From positions 1 to 64,000 of the forward strand of contig NZ_JAADJT010000004.1 of assembly GCF_011090165.1 (NCBI RefSeq): 64,000 bases of DNA, given 5' to 3'. Shown piece after piece: positions 17,730 through 25,537 of the stretch. The DNA comes from Duganella aceris (GTDB lineage: Bacteria > Pseudomonadota > Gammaproteobacteria > Burkholderiales > Burkholderiaceae_D). The notes under the pieces were generated by a model that saw only the letters and a list, made by a program, of their open reading frames with translations, was not told where the DNA came from and searched no databases. A program made the position numbers and the translations under genes. Each line of letters starts with the position of its first letter. Position 1 is the stretch's first letter.

Positions 17730-17984
17730 ATGAAAATACTCCACCTGGTCACCATGGCCAACCAGATCGGCACCTTCTTCTCCTCCTACCCGGATCAGGA
17801 GGAGGCCGGCGGCGAGATCGCCAGCCACTTGCAGCGCTACTGGGCGCCGCCGATGCGGCGGCAGTTGCTGGAGCATGTTGAGTTGAATGAGGGGGAGGGG
17901 CTGCATCCGCCTGTGCTGGCGGCACTCCGCGCCAATGTGGCGCGCTTGACGCCGGCCTTACCCCGCAAGGCGGTCGCGGGGTAG
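17730..17984 (+). CDS. fdsD: formate dehydrogenase delta subunit
   Basis: An 84-residue protein of the FdsD family, encoded by the last gene of the operon 14 nt after fdsA, with AAGGAG at 17715-17720 before ATG 17730. Typical features are MANQIGTFFSSYPDQEEAGGEIASHLQRYWAPPMRRQLLEH and a low-complexity tail. FdsD is needed for full activity of some soluble formate dehydrogenases but is not a redox subunit; its exact job is unsettled. Confidence 0.92.
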   Translation: MKILHLVTMANQIGTFFSSYPDQEEAGGEIASHLQRYWAPPMRRQLLEHVELNEGEGLHPPVLAALRANVARLTPALPRKAVAG

Positions 17985-18055
17985 CGCATCAATAAATCGG
18001 GCACCGTGTCTTGGCGATTCGTGGTGCTGCTGGCCTTTACCCCGCACGGCCAACC

Positions 18056-18084
18056 GGGGTCAGACCCCTGCGGGGTCTGACCCC
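18056..18084. terminator. GGGGTCAGACCCC palindrome between fdsD and the convergent gene
   Basis: GGGGTCAGACCCC (18056-18068) and GGGGTCTGACCCC (18072-18084) form a 13-bp perfect stem around TGC. It lies between two convergent 3' ends, as does the 94-bp palindrome at 11519, and shares the flank AACCGGGGTCAG with it. No strong T-run follows on either strand, so it may act as a repeat or an RNA end-protector as much as a terminator. Confidence 0.7.
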
Positions 18085-18098
18085 CATCGCTGTTGGGG

Positions 18099-19079
18099 TT
18101 AGGCCACCTGCAGCATCACCTTGCCGATGTGCGCGCTGGTTTCCATCAGCGCGTGCGCTTCGGCGGCCTGCTCCAGCGGGTAGGTGCGGTAGATCACCGG
18201 CTTGATCAAGCCATCCTCGATCAGCGGCCAGACCCGCGCCCGCAACTGGCGCGCGATCGCCGCCTTGAACGCCACCGGACGCGGACGCAACGTCGACCCG
18301 GTCATCGTCAGCCGCCGCAGCAGAATCTGCCCCAGCGGCACCTCGGCCCGCGAGCCGCCCAGCAACGCGATGAACACCAGCCGTCCGTCATCTGCCAGGC
18401 AGTTGATCTCGCGCGGCACATACGAGCCGCCAACCATGTCGAGTATCACGTCGACGCCCTTGCCGCCGGTAGCGTCCTTGACCGCCGCCACAAAATCCCC
18501 GGTCCGGTAGTTGATCGCCTGCTCCGCGCCCAGCTCAAGACAGGCGCGGCATTTTTCGTCCGAGCCGGCGGTGGCGAACACGCGATGGCCCAGCGCCTTG
18601 CCCAACTGGATCGCGGTCACGCCGATGCCCGAGGTGCCGCCCTGCACCAGCAGCGTCTCGGCCGGCGCCAGCGCGCCACGGTCGAACACATTGCTCCACA
18701 CCGTGAAGAAGGTCTCCGGCAGCGAAGCCGCCTGCAACGGCGTCAGGCCGCGCGGGATCGGCAGGCACAGCGCGATCTCCGCCGCACAATACTGCGCATA
18801 GCCGCCGCCCTGGACCAGCGCGCACACCATGTCGCCGATGTGGAAACCGCTGTCGCCGACATGGCCGGCGACGATCTCGCCCGCCACCTCCAGCCCCGGC
18901 AGATCCGACGCGCCGGCCGGCACCGGATACTTGCCGGCGCGCTGCAGCAGGTCGGGCCGGTTGATGCCGGCGGCGTGGACTTTGATCAGCACCTGGCCCG
19001 GCAACAGCGACGGGCGCGGGCGCTCGCACGGTTGCAGCACCTCGGGGTCTCCGGGCTGGGTGATTTCAATGGCGCGCAT
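18099..19079 (-). CDS. NAD(P)H:quinone oxidoreductase, zinc-independent MDR family (PIG3-like)
   Basis: A 326-residue medium-chain reductase. The N-terminal GroES-like domain (GQVLIKVHAAGINRPDLLQRAGKYP) lacks the catalytic zinc cysteine of alcohol dehydrogenases. The Rossmann domain has LVQGGTSGIGVTAIQLGKALGHRVFATAGS. It presumably reduces quinones with NADPH in the cytosol. ATG 19079 (MRAIEITQPG) has AGAGGA at proper distance, whereas longer versions start in the frc promoter region without a binding site. It is divergent from frc1, with 267 nt between. A place in oxalate metabolism is not shown. Confidence 0.88.
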   Translation of the reverse strand: MRAIEITQPGDPEVLQPCERPRPSLLPGQVLIKVHAAGINRPDLLQRAGKYPVPAGASDLPGLEVAGEIVAGHVGDSGFHIGDMVCALVQGGGYAQYCAAEIALCLPIPRGLTPLQAASLPETFFTVWSNVFDRGALAPAETLLVQGGTSGIGVTAIQLGKALGHRVFATAGSDEKCRACLELGAEQAINYRTGDFVAAVKDATGGKGVDVILDMVGGSYVPREINCLADDGRLVFIALLGGSRAEVPLGQILLRRLTMTGSTLRPRPVAFKAAIARQLRARVWPLIEDGLIKPVIYRTYPLEQAAEAHALMETSAHIGKVMLQVA

Positions 19080-19190
19080 GGTGTCCTCTTCTGTGATGGG
19101 GAGACCGATGGTAGGCGCGGGGCGGCGCGAATCTCCATGACCGCCGTCAATTTTCCCCAATACAGGGGCGCCGCGGCCATCTTGCGAATC

Positions 19191-19233
19191 TTGACCGGGG
19201 TCAATGAGAGTTTTCTCGGCCGCTGCCTATGAT
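19191..19233 (+). promoter_or_regulatory. Crp/Fnr-type operator and -10 in front of frc copy 1
   Basis: TTGACCGGGGTCAA (19191-19204) has both half-sites TTGACC/GGTCAA intact. Exactly 23 nt later stands TATGAT (19228-19233), followed by GG. The same operator, spacing and TATGATGG recur before oxc at 28429-28471, and both operators continue with TGAG. Class II activation is inferred, with a transcript start near 19240 and a leader of about 107 nt. Confidence 0.75.
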
Positions 19234-19346
19234 GGGCCATCCATGGCGTCGGGCAGCGTATGCCGCGCCGCAGCACAATGAATGATTCAGCTATGCGGAG
19301 CATTGATGCATACTGTCAAAAAAATTATAAATGTTTGGAGACTGTA

Positions 19347-20594
19347 ATGAGCAAAGCGTTAGAAGGAGTGCGTGTCCTCGATTTCACCCATGTGCAGTCG
19401 GGTCCGACCTGCACCCAGTTGCTGGCCTGGTTCGGCGCCGACGTGATCAAGGTCGAACGGGCCGGGGAGGGCGACGCCACGCGCGGGCAACTGCGCGACA
19501 TTCCCGGGGTCGACAGCCTGTATTTCACCATGCTTAACCACAACAAGCGCTCGATCACGCTCGACACCAAGAAGGCCATGGGCAAGCAGGTGCTGGAGAC
19601 CTTGATCAAGGACTGCGACGTGCTGGTCGAAAACTTCGCGCCCGGCGCGCTGGACCGCATGGGCTTCAGCTGGGAACGCATCCAGGAACTGAATCCGCGC
19701 ATGGTGGTGGCCTCGGTCAAGGGCTTCGGCCCCGGCCCGTACCAGAACTGCAAGGTCTACGAGAACGTCGCCCAGTGCGCCGGCGGCGCGGCCGCCACCA
19801 CCGGCTTCGACGACGGCCCGCCGGTGGTCAGCGGCGCGCAGATCGGCGACAGCGGCAGCGGCCTGCATCTGGCGCTGGGCATCGTCACCGCGCTGTACCA
19901 ACGCAACGCCAGCGGGCGCGGGCAGAAGGTCGACACTTCGATGCAGGACGCGGTGCTGAACCTGTGCCGCGTCAAGCTGCGCGACCAGCAGCGGCTGGAC
20001 CGCAACGGCACCATGGAGGAATACCCGCAATTCGCCTCCGGCACTTTCGGCGACTCGGTGCCGCGCGCGGGCAATGCCTCGGGCGGCGGCCAGCCGGGCT
20101 GGATCCTCAAGTGCAAGGGCTGGGAGACCGATCCGAACGCCTACATCTACTTCATCGCGCAGGCGCCGGTGTGGCCGGCGATCTGCAGGGTGATCGGACG
20201 CGAAGGCTGGATCACCGATCCCGACTACGCCACCGCGCGGGCGCGGCTGCCGCGCCTGATGGCCATCTTCGCCACGGTCGAGGAGTGGACCCGCGAGCAC
20301 ACCAAGTTCGAGGCGATGGACATCCTCAACAAGTTCGACATCCCTTGCGGCCCGATCTTATCGATGAAGGAGATCGCCGAGGAACCGTCGCTGCGCGCCA
20401 GCGGCACCATCGTCGAGGTCGACCATCCCGAGCGCGGCAAGTATCTGACGGTGGGCAATCCGATCAAGCTGTCCGACAGCCCGACCGAGATCACCCGCTC
20501 GCCGCTGCTCGGCGAGCACACCGACGAAATCCTGGGCGAGCTGGGTTACAGCGCGCTGCAGATCGCCGCGCTGCGCGACGAGTGTGTGATCTGA
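19347..20594 (+). CDS. frc: formyl-CoA:oxalate CoA-transferase, copy 1
   Basis: Moves CoA from formyl-CoA to oxalate, giving oxalyl-CoA and formate, in the cytosol. A class III CoA-transferase of 415 residues with an interlocked-ring fold. Recognisable segments are [26 protein letters not shown] and [22 protein letters not shown]. The catalytic aspartate that forms the CoA-anhydride is Asp168 (IGDSGSG), one position from Asp169 of Oxalobacter formigenes. ATG 19347 follows GGAG. It is distinct from the copy at 30253-31506, where the active-site loop reads GDSNTG as in Oxalobacter. It heads an operon with a broken hyi paralogue and a deacetylase. Confidence 0.93.
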   Translation: MSKALEGVRVLDFTHVQSGPTCTQLLAWFGADVIKVERAGEGDATRGQLRDIPGVDSLYFTMLNHNKRSITLDTKKAMGKQVLETLIKDCDVLVENFAPGALDRMGFSWERIQELNPRMVVASVKGFGPGPYQNCKVYENVAQCAGGAAATTGFDDGPPVVSGAQIGDSGSGLHLALGIVTALYQRNASGRGQKVDTSMQDAVLNLCRVKLRDQQRLDRNGTMEEYPQFASGTFGDSVPRAGNASGGGQPGWILKCKGWETDPNAYIYFIAQAPVWPAICRVIGREGWITDPDYATARARLPRLMAIFATVEEWTREHTKFEAMDILNKFDIPCGPILSMKEIAEEPSLRASGTIVEVDHPERGKYLTVGNPIKLSDSPTEITRSPLLGEHTDEILGELGYSALQIAALRDECVI

Positions 20595-20616
20595 TGCGGG
20601 CCATGGGAGCAGCATC

Positions 20617-21138
20617 ATGCACACCTCCGCCGCCAACCTGAACACGCAGTTCGGCGAGCTGGTCTTCCTCGACCGTTTCGAAGCGGCGGCGCAAGCCGGC
20701 TTCGACGGCGTGGAGTTCCTGTTCCCGTACTCGTACCCGGTGGAGCAGATCGCGCACCGGCTGTGCAGCCACGGCCTGCGGCTGGTGCAATACTGCCTGC
20801 CGGCCGGCGACTGGGGCGGCGGCGAGCGCGGCATCGCCTGCCATCCTTCACGCGTGCGGGAATTCCGCTACGGCGTCGAGGAGGCGATCCGCTACGCCCG
20901 GCCGCTGGGCGTGCATCAGCTGCGCTGCCTGGCCGGGCTGCCGCTGCCGGAAGTGGCGCCGGCGCTGGCGCGGCAGACGCTGGTCGAGAATCTGCGCTAC
21001 GCCGCCACGCTGCTCAAGCCGCACGGCATCGCCTTGCTGATCGGGCCGCAGGACGATTTCATCACCGACGACGAGCAGGCGCGCGCGATCATCCGCGACA
21101 CCGGCTCGGACAATCTTTTCCTGCAGGAGCATGCATGA
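20617..21138 (+). CDS. C-terminally truncated hydroxypyruvate isomerase paralogue, probably inactive
   Basis: The 173 residues align without gaps to the first two thirds of Hyi (9826-10605): FLDRFEAAAQAGFDGVEFLFPY, then LPAGDWGGGERGIACHPSRV and DTGSDNLFLQ. It stops at residue 173, just before the position of metal ligand Asp178, so the later ligands are missing too. The first ligand, Glu143, is replaced by Gly143 (LIGPQDD). Half a barrel without metal ligands cannot work as an isomerase. Yet the frame is open, a GGGAGC binding site is present, and its stop overlaps the next gene's start (ATGA). It may be a decaying gene kept for coupling, or it may have a binding role. Confidence 0.8.
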   Translation: MHTSAANLNTQFGELVFLDRFEAAAQAGFDGVEFLFPYSYPVEQIAHRLCSHGLRLVQYCLPAGDWGGGERGIACHPSRVREFRYGVEEAIRYARPLGVHQLRCLAGLPLPEVAPALARQTLVENLRYAATLLKPHGIALLIGPQDDFITDDEQARAIIRDTGSDNLFLQEHA

Positions 21139-22079
21139 AGAAAGCGCACACCCGGGTCTACACCCACGCCGATTGCTACGACCACCAGCCGGGCGAGGGC
21201 CATCCCGAATCGCCGCAGCGGCTGGCGGTGGTGCTGGAGGCCTTGAAGGGCGGCGAATTCGCCGCGCTGGACTGGCGCGAGGCGCCGTTGGGCACGCGCG
21301 CCCAGACCGAGCTGATCCACGATGCCGATTACTACGACGCCGTCTGCGAGGCGGTGCCCCTGCGCGGCACGGTGCCGCTGGACGGCGGCGACACCTTGCT
21401 GTCGCCGGGCTCGTGGCGGGCGGTGATGCGCTGCGTCGGCGCCGCCTGCGCCGGCGTCGACGACGTCATGCTGGGCGAAGCGGTCAACGTCTTTTGCGCG
21501 ACGCGGCCTTGCGGCCACCATGCCGAGCCGGACCGGGCGATGGGTTTCTGCATCTTCAACCAGGCCGCGATCGCCGCCGCGCACGCCAGCCGCGCGTACG
21601 AGCTGGAGCGGGTGGCGGTGGTCGATTTCGACGTCCACCACGGCAACGGCACGCAGGCCGCGTTCGCGCCGCTGCCGGGCTTGTTCTACGCCTCGTGCCA
21701 CCAGTCGCCGCTGTATCCGGGCACCGGGTTGCGCAGCGAGACCGGCAGCCGCAACAACATCCTCAACGTGCCGCTTCCGCCGGGCTGCGACTCGGCCATG
21801 TTCCGCGACCGGGTCCGCTTCGACATGCTGCCGGCGTTGCGCGCGTGGAAGCCGCAGCTGCTGGTGATCTCGGCCGGCTTCGACGCGCACCGCGACGACC
21901 CGCTGGCCGGCCTCAAGCTCGACGACGACGACTTCCGCTGGATCACCGAGGAATTGATGGCGGTGGCGGCCGAAAGCGCGCAAGGCCGCATCGTCTCCAT
22001 CCTCGAAGGCGGCTACAGCGCCGCCGGCCTGGCGGGCGGCGCGGCGGCCCACGTCCGCGCGCTGATGGGAGGCTTATAA
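21135..22079 (+). CDS. histone deacetylase / acetylpolyamine amidohydrolase family protein
   Basis: Zinc-dependent deacylase of 314 residues; the bacterial substrates may be acetylpolyamines, acetyl-lysine or other acyl amides. The arginase-deacetylase fold is clear: ATRPCGHHAEPDRAMGFCIFN with the His128-His129 pair, zinc ligands Asp166 and His168 (VVDFDVHHGNGTQ) and Asp250 (ISAGFDAHRDDPL), and a late LEGGYS with the loop before the last helix. ATG 21135 overlaps the stop of the truncated hyi gene and has AGGAG nearby. Being third after frc in a tight operon under the oxalate-type operator, it may remove acyl groups formed by CoA thioesters; that is speculation. Confidence 0.9.
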   Translation: MKKAHTRVYTHADCYDHQPGEGHPESPQRLAVVLEALKGGEFAALDWREAPLGTRAQTELIHDADYYDAVCEAVPLRGTVPLDGGDTLLSPGSWRAVMRCVGAACAGVDDVMLGEAVNVFCATRPCGHHAEPDRAMGFCIFNQAAIAAAHASRAYELERVAVVDFDVHHGNGTQAAFAPLPGLFYASCHQSPLYPGTGLRSETGSRNNILNVPLPPGCDSAMFRDRVRFDMLPALRAWKPQLLVISAGFDAHRDDPLAGLKLDDDDFRWITEELMAVAAESAQGRIVSILEGGYSAAGLAGGAAAHVRALMGGL

Positions 22080-22115
22080 TGGGTGTCCCGGCGCGCCAGC
22101 CGCCCCCTCGACGCC

Positions 22116-22511
22116 ATGCGCATGCATACCAAACCCTCGGACACCTCCGCCGCCGTCGATCAGTTCATGACGGCGCTCGATCATCCATTCAAGGCGGAGA
22201 TCCAGGCGATCCGTGAACTGGCGCTGAGCCTCGGTCCCGCAGTGCGGGAGGGCATCAAGTGGAACGCCCCCAGCTATCGCACCAGCGAGTATTTCGCCAC
22301 CACCAACCTGCGCGTCAAGGGCGGCGTCGGCGTGGTGCTGCATCTCGGCGCCAAGGTGCGGCGTGAAACGGTATCGATAGACGATCCGCGCCAGCTGCTC
22401 ACATGGCACGGCGGCGACCGCGCCTCGTTGAGCTTCAGCGGCATGGAGGACTTCGAGGCCAAGCGCCCGGCGTTCAAGGCCATCCTGGAGCAATGGCTGC
22501 CTTACGTGTAA
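22116..22511 (+). CDS. DUF1801 family protein
   Basis: A 131-residue protein of the DUF1801 / YdhG-like family: VDQFMTALDHPFKAEIQAIRELALSLGPAVREGIKWNAPSYRTSEYFATTNLR, with the characteristic KWNAPSY core. Function unknown. ATG 22116 (MRMHTKPSD) is chosen; a GTG at 22083 is possible but overlaps nothing useful. It follows the deacetylase gene by 36 nt and may be its last operon partner. Its stop is 9 nt from the convergent LysR gene. Confidence 0.8.
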   Translation: MRMHTKPSDTSAAVDQFMTALDHPFKAEIQAIRELALSLGPAVREGIKWNAPSYRTSEYFATTNLRVKGGVGVVLHLGAKVRRETVSIDDPRQLLTWHGGDRASLSFSGMEDFEAKRPAFKAILEQWLPYV

Positions 22512-22520
22512 AGCAGGGAC

Positions 22521-23444
22521 TCAGCCGGCCGGTGCCAGGTATTGCTCGATCAGCGCCGCGCCGTCGGCGAGCAGGAACTGCTTGAACGCCAGCGCCACCG
22601 GCGGCAGGCGTTTGTTCTTGCGATGCACCACGAACCAGTTCAGCATCACCGGGAAACCGGCCACGTCCAGCACCACCAGGCTGCCGGCCTTTAGCTCCTG
22701 GCTGATGGTGTGCGCCGATAAAAACGCCACGCCCATGCCGGCTATTACCGCCTGCTTGATGGTCTCGGTGCTGCGGATCTCCATCGTCACGTTCAGCCGC
22801 TCCAGATAGGGGCCGAAGCCGTCCTCCATCGAGTTCCATGTGTCCGAGCCGCGCTCGCGCACCACGAACGGTTCGTCGACGATGGTGTCGATGGCGATGC
22901 GGCGCTTGCCGGCCAGCGGATGCTGCGGCGGCGCCACGATCACATACGGATGCGGCGCGAACGCGGCGTGCGTGGCGTCGGCCTGCTGCGGCGGCCGCAC
23001 CATCACCGCCAGGTCGGTGCGGTTGCTGACCAGCTGCTCCAGCAGCTCGGCGCGGTTGTGCACCGTCAGGTTCAGCTTGACGCCGGGATGGCGCCGCGCG
23101 AACTCCACCATCAGGCGCGGGAAAAAATAATCGCCGGCGCTGATCACCGCCACGTTCAGCTTGCCGCCGGCGATGCCGCGAAACTGCGTCAGCGCGTCCT
23201 CGGCCTCCTGGAACTGCTGGATGATGGCGCGGCTGTGATACAGCAGCTCGGCGCCGCCCGGCGTCAGGTACACCTTCTTGCCCAGCTGTTCGAACAGCAC
23301 CAGGCCGGCGTGACCTTCCAACGTCTTGATCTGGGTCGACACCGCCGGCTGCGTCAGATGCAGTTCGGCGGCGGCGCGGGAAAAACTCAGGTGGCGCGCC
23401 ACCGCTTCAAATACTTTCAGCTGGCGCAAGGTCGCGTGTTTCAT
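22521..23444 (-). CDS. LysR-family regulator, CbbR-like
   Basis: A 307-residue LysR regulator. The DNA-binding end reads MKHATLRQLKVFEAVARHLSFSRAAAELHLTQPAVSTQIKTLEGHAG, the form seen in CbbR and relatives, and about 95-300 is the effector domain with VISAGDYFFPRLMVEFARRHPGVKL. CbbR-type proteins often watch central C1 or CO2 metabolism, which suits a region dealing with oxalate and formate, but no cbb genes are present. It is divergent from a 110-residue gene of unknown function, its likeliest target. Confidence 0.88.
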   Translation of the reverse strand: MKHATLRQLKVFEAVARHLSFSRAAAELHLTQPAVSTQIKTLEGHAGLVLFEQLGKKVYLTPGGAELLYHSRAIIQQFQEAEDALTQFRGIAGGKLNVAVISAGDYFFPRLMVEFARRHPGVKLNLTVHNRAELLEQLVSNRTDLAVMVRPPQQADATHAAFAPHPYVIVAPPQHPLAGKRRIAIDTIVDEPFVVRERGSDTWNSMEDGFGPYLERLNVTMEIRSTETIKQAVIAGMGVAFLSAHTISQELKAGSLVVLDVAGFPVMLNWFVVHRKNKRLPPVALAFKQFLLADGAALIEQYLAPAG

Positions 23445-23562
23445 CGGGTTATGTATTCATGATCGTGGATGGATATGCCAAAAACCTTTAACTATACCTA
23501 ATCATTGTTACCCCCTACGATGCATTGGTCAACAGACAATTTTGCCAACCGAGGAGAGACCC

Positions 23563-23895
23563 ATGAACGCCATCAGCTATTTGCACACCGACACCGCAGG
23601 TCTGGCCGACGCGCAGCGTCAGGCTTACAACGCCGCCTTCCACGAGCTGGGTTTGCGCTGGCATTGGGACAGCAGCGACTACGACTGCCAGATGTGCGTC
23701 GAGAGCCAGCGCGCCCACCTGCGCCGCTACGTCGAGAACCAGCATCCGCACATGCTCAAGGTGTACGACGCCGAGTTCCTGGTCAACGCCATCCAGACCA
23801 CCATGCAGGGCTGCATGGAGACCGCCAGCGCCGCCGGCGCCAACCCCGCCGTCACCAACTGGGCGGTGCTGCAACATGGCGACGTTGGTTTTTGA
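23563..23895 (+). CDS. hypothetical protein (110 aa) divergent from the CbbR-like gene
   Basis: I do not recognise this protein. ATG 23563 follows GAGGAGAGA. The product is soluble and mostly helical, with ELGLRWHWDSSDYDCQMCVESQRAHLRRYVENQHPHMLKVYDAEFLVNAIQ as its core. The CQMC pair plus nearby histidines could bind a metal, and a GCMET follows later; no signal peptide is present. It stands between a LysR regulator and the oxlT operon, within the oxalate region, so a small helper role there is possible. Confidence 0.6.
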   Translation: MNAISYLHTDTAGLADAQRQAYNAAFHELGLRWHWDSSDYDCQMCVESQRAHLRRYVENQHPHMLKVYDAEFLVNAIQTTMQGCMETASAAGANPAVTNWAVLQHGDVGF

Positions 23896-23950
23896 CCAAA
23901 CGCGCGCCGGGGATACTTTTCGCTTGAAATAAATGAAAGAATGTCGAAAC

Positions 23951-23964
23951 TTAACCGCGGTCAA
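23951..23964 (+). promoter_or_regulatory. Crp/Fnr-type operator upstream of oxlT
   Basis: TTAACCGCGGTCAA differs at one base from the palindrome TTGACCGCGGTCAA found before oxc. It lies 138 nt before the oxlT ATG. A weaker -10, AATCAT at 23990-23995, stands 25 nt after it, so this promoter looks less ideal than those of frc1 and oxc. Confidence 0.6.
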
Positions 23965-24101
23965 GGATATCGGTTTTTGCTTCTTCCACAATCATCGCGT
24001 CGATCGGATTTTTTAGCGTCCGCGATGACCGGGACAGCAAGCATAGTTGGCGCGGTCAACCAGACACGGTCCAACATAAAAAATTATATGGAGATAACGA
24101 A

Positions 24102-25433
24102 ATGAAGCACGATGATGATACCGCGCCGGTAGTCAGGCCTCCTTCGTACCGCTGGATGCAGTTAATCATGGGCATCGTCTGTATGGCCATGATCGCCAAC
24201 CTGCAATACGGCTGGACACTGTTCGTCAACCCCATCGCCGACAAGTACGGCTGGAGCAAGGCCGCCATCCAGGTCGCCTTTACCATTTTCATCCTGACCG
24301 AAACCTGGCTGGTCCCGGTGGAAGGCTGGGCGGTCGACAAGTTCGGTCCGCGTCCGGTGGTGCTGTTCGGCGGCTTGCTGTGCGCGCTGGGCTGGGTGAT
24401 GAATTCCTTCGCGGATTCGCTGACCATGCTCTACATCGCGGCCGCCATCAGCGGTATCGGCGCCGGCGCGGTCTACGGCACCTGCGTCGGCTCGGCGCTG
24501 AAATGGTTCCCGGATCGTCGCGGCCTGGCGGCGGGTTTGACGGCGGCGGGATTCGGGGCGGGGTCGGCGGCGACCATCATCCCGATCTCGATGATGATCG
24601 CCAAGAGCGGCTACGAATCCACCTTCTTCGCCTTCGGTATCGGCCAGGGCGCGATCGTGATGCTGCTGGCGCTGCTGATGGTGCGTCCGCCGGCCCACGT
24701 ACCCGGCGCGCTCAAGAAGCAGACCAAGGTGCAGCAGGCCCGCGCCGACTTCGGCCCCTCGCAGATCATCCGCAAGCCGGTGTTCTGGGTCATGTATGTG
24801 ATGTTCGTGCTGGTGGCCGCCGGCGGCCTGATGGCGACCGCGCAAATGGGCCCGATCGCCAAGGACTTCAAGATCGACGGCGTCAACTTCAACGTCATGG
24901 GCATGGTGCTGCCGGCGCTGACCTTCGCGCTGGCCATCGACCGGGTGCTGAACGGCCTGACGCGACCATTTTTCGGCTGGGTCTCGGACCAGATCGGCCG
25001 CGAGCAGACCATGTTCATCGCCTTCGCGCTGGAATCGGTCGGCATCCTGGCGCTGTACTACTGGGGCCGCGACCCGATCATGTTCGTCATCCTGACCGGC
25101 CTGGTGTTCTTCGCCTGGGGTGAGATCTACAGCCTGTTCCCCGCCACCTGCGCCGACACCTTCGGCACCAAGAACGCGGCCGGCAACGCCGGGCTGTTGT
25201 ACACCGCCAAGGGAACCGCGTCGATCTTCGTGCCGCTGTCGAGCATCATCACCGCCTCGACCGGCAGCTGGGAAGCGGTGTTCTTCGTCGGCTGCGGCCT
25301 GAACGCGGCCGCCGCCATCATGGCCTGGTGGGTGCTGAAGCCGATGCGCAAGCGCTTCATGGACACCGCCGTCACGCCGGTGGTGTCGCCGGAAGGCGCC
25401 GACCTGACGGCCGCCGCACGATTGGCCAACTAG
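24102..25433 (+). CDS. oxlT: oxalate:formate antiporter (MFS)
   Basis: Inner-membrane transporter of the oxalate/formate family, 443 residues, twelve predicted helices. It imports divalent oxalate against monovalent formate, generating membrane potential while the decarboxylase consumes a proton. Family features are ANLQYGWTLFVNPI in the first helix, YGTCVGSALKWFPDRRGLAAGLTAAGFG, and two charged residues inside membrane segments, Arg281 (FALAIDRVLNG) and Lys370 (LYTAKGTAS), matching Arg272 and Lys355, the substrate-site residues of Oxalobacter OxlT. GGAGATAACGA precedes ATG 24102. It heads an operon with FAH-family and PanE-like genes. Confidence 0.93.
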   Translation: MKHDDDTAPVVRPPSYRWMQLIMGIVCMAMIANLQYGWTLFVNPIADKYGWSKAAIQVAFTIFILTETWLVPVEGWAVDKFGPRPVVLFGGLLCALGWVMNSFADSLTMLYIAAAISGIGAGAVYGTCVGSALKWFPDRRGLAAGLTAAGFGAGSAATIIPISMMIAKSGYESTFFAFGIGQGAIVMLLALLMVRPPAHVPGALKKQTKVQQARADFGPSQIIRKPVFWVMYVMFVLVAAGGLMATAQMGPIAKDFKIDGVNFNVMGMVLPALTFALAIDRVLNGLTRPFFGWVSDQIGREQTMFIAFALESVGILALYYWGRDPIMFVILTGLVFFAWGEIYSLFPATCADTFGTKNAAGNAGLLYTAKGTASIFVPLSSIITASTGSWEAVFFVGCGLNAAAAIMAWWVLKPMRKRFMDTAVTPVVSPEGADLTAAARLAN

Positions 25434-25469
25434 TCTTCCCTTGAACCACCCGCGCCGGCCATTGTTGTT

Positions 25470-25503
25470 GCCGCCCCCGCTGCTGCTCTAGCGGCGGGGC
25501 GGC
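25470..25503 (+). promoter_or_regulatory. intercistronic GC hairpin between oxlT and the FAH gene
   Basis: GCCGCCCC (25470-25477) pairs with GGGGCGGC (25496-25503), with CGCT/AGCG pairing partly inside. No T-run follows, so it is more likely a partial terminator or an mRNA stability element that sets downstream expression below that of oxlT. Confidence 0.45.
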
Positions 25504-25537
25504 AGCGCGCCGGCGCCCCTGATAAAACGAGAACAAC

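Noticed and set aside
24047..24059. TTGGCGCGGTCAA just before oxlT as a second operator
   Set aside because: It is one base shorter than the operator and not symmetric. The copy at 23951 fits much better.
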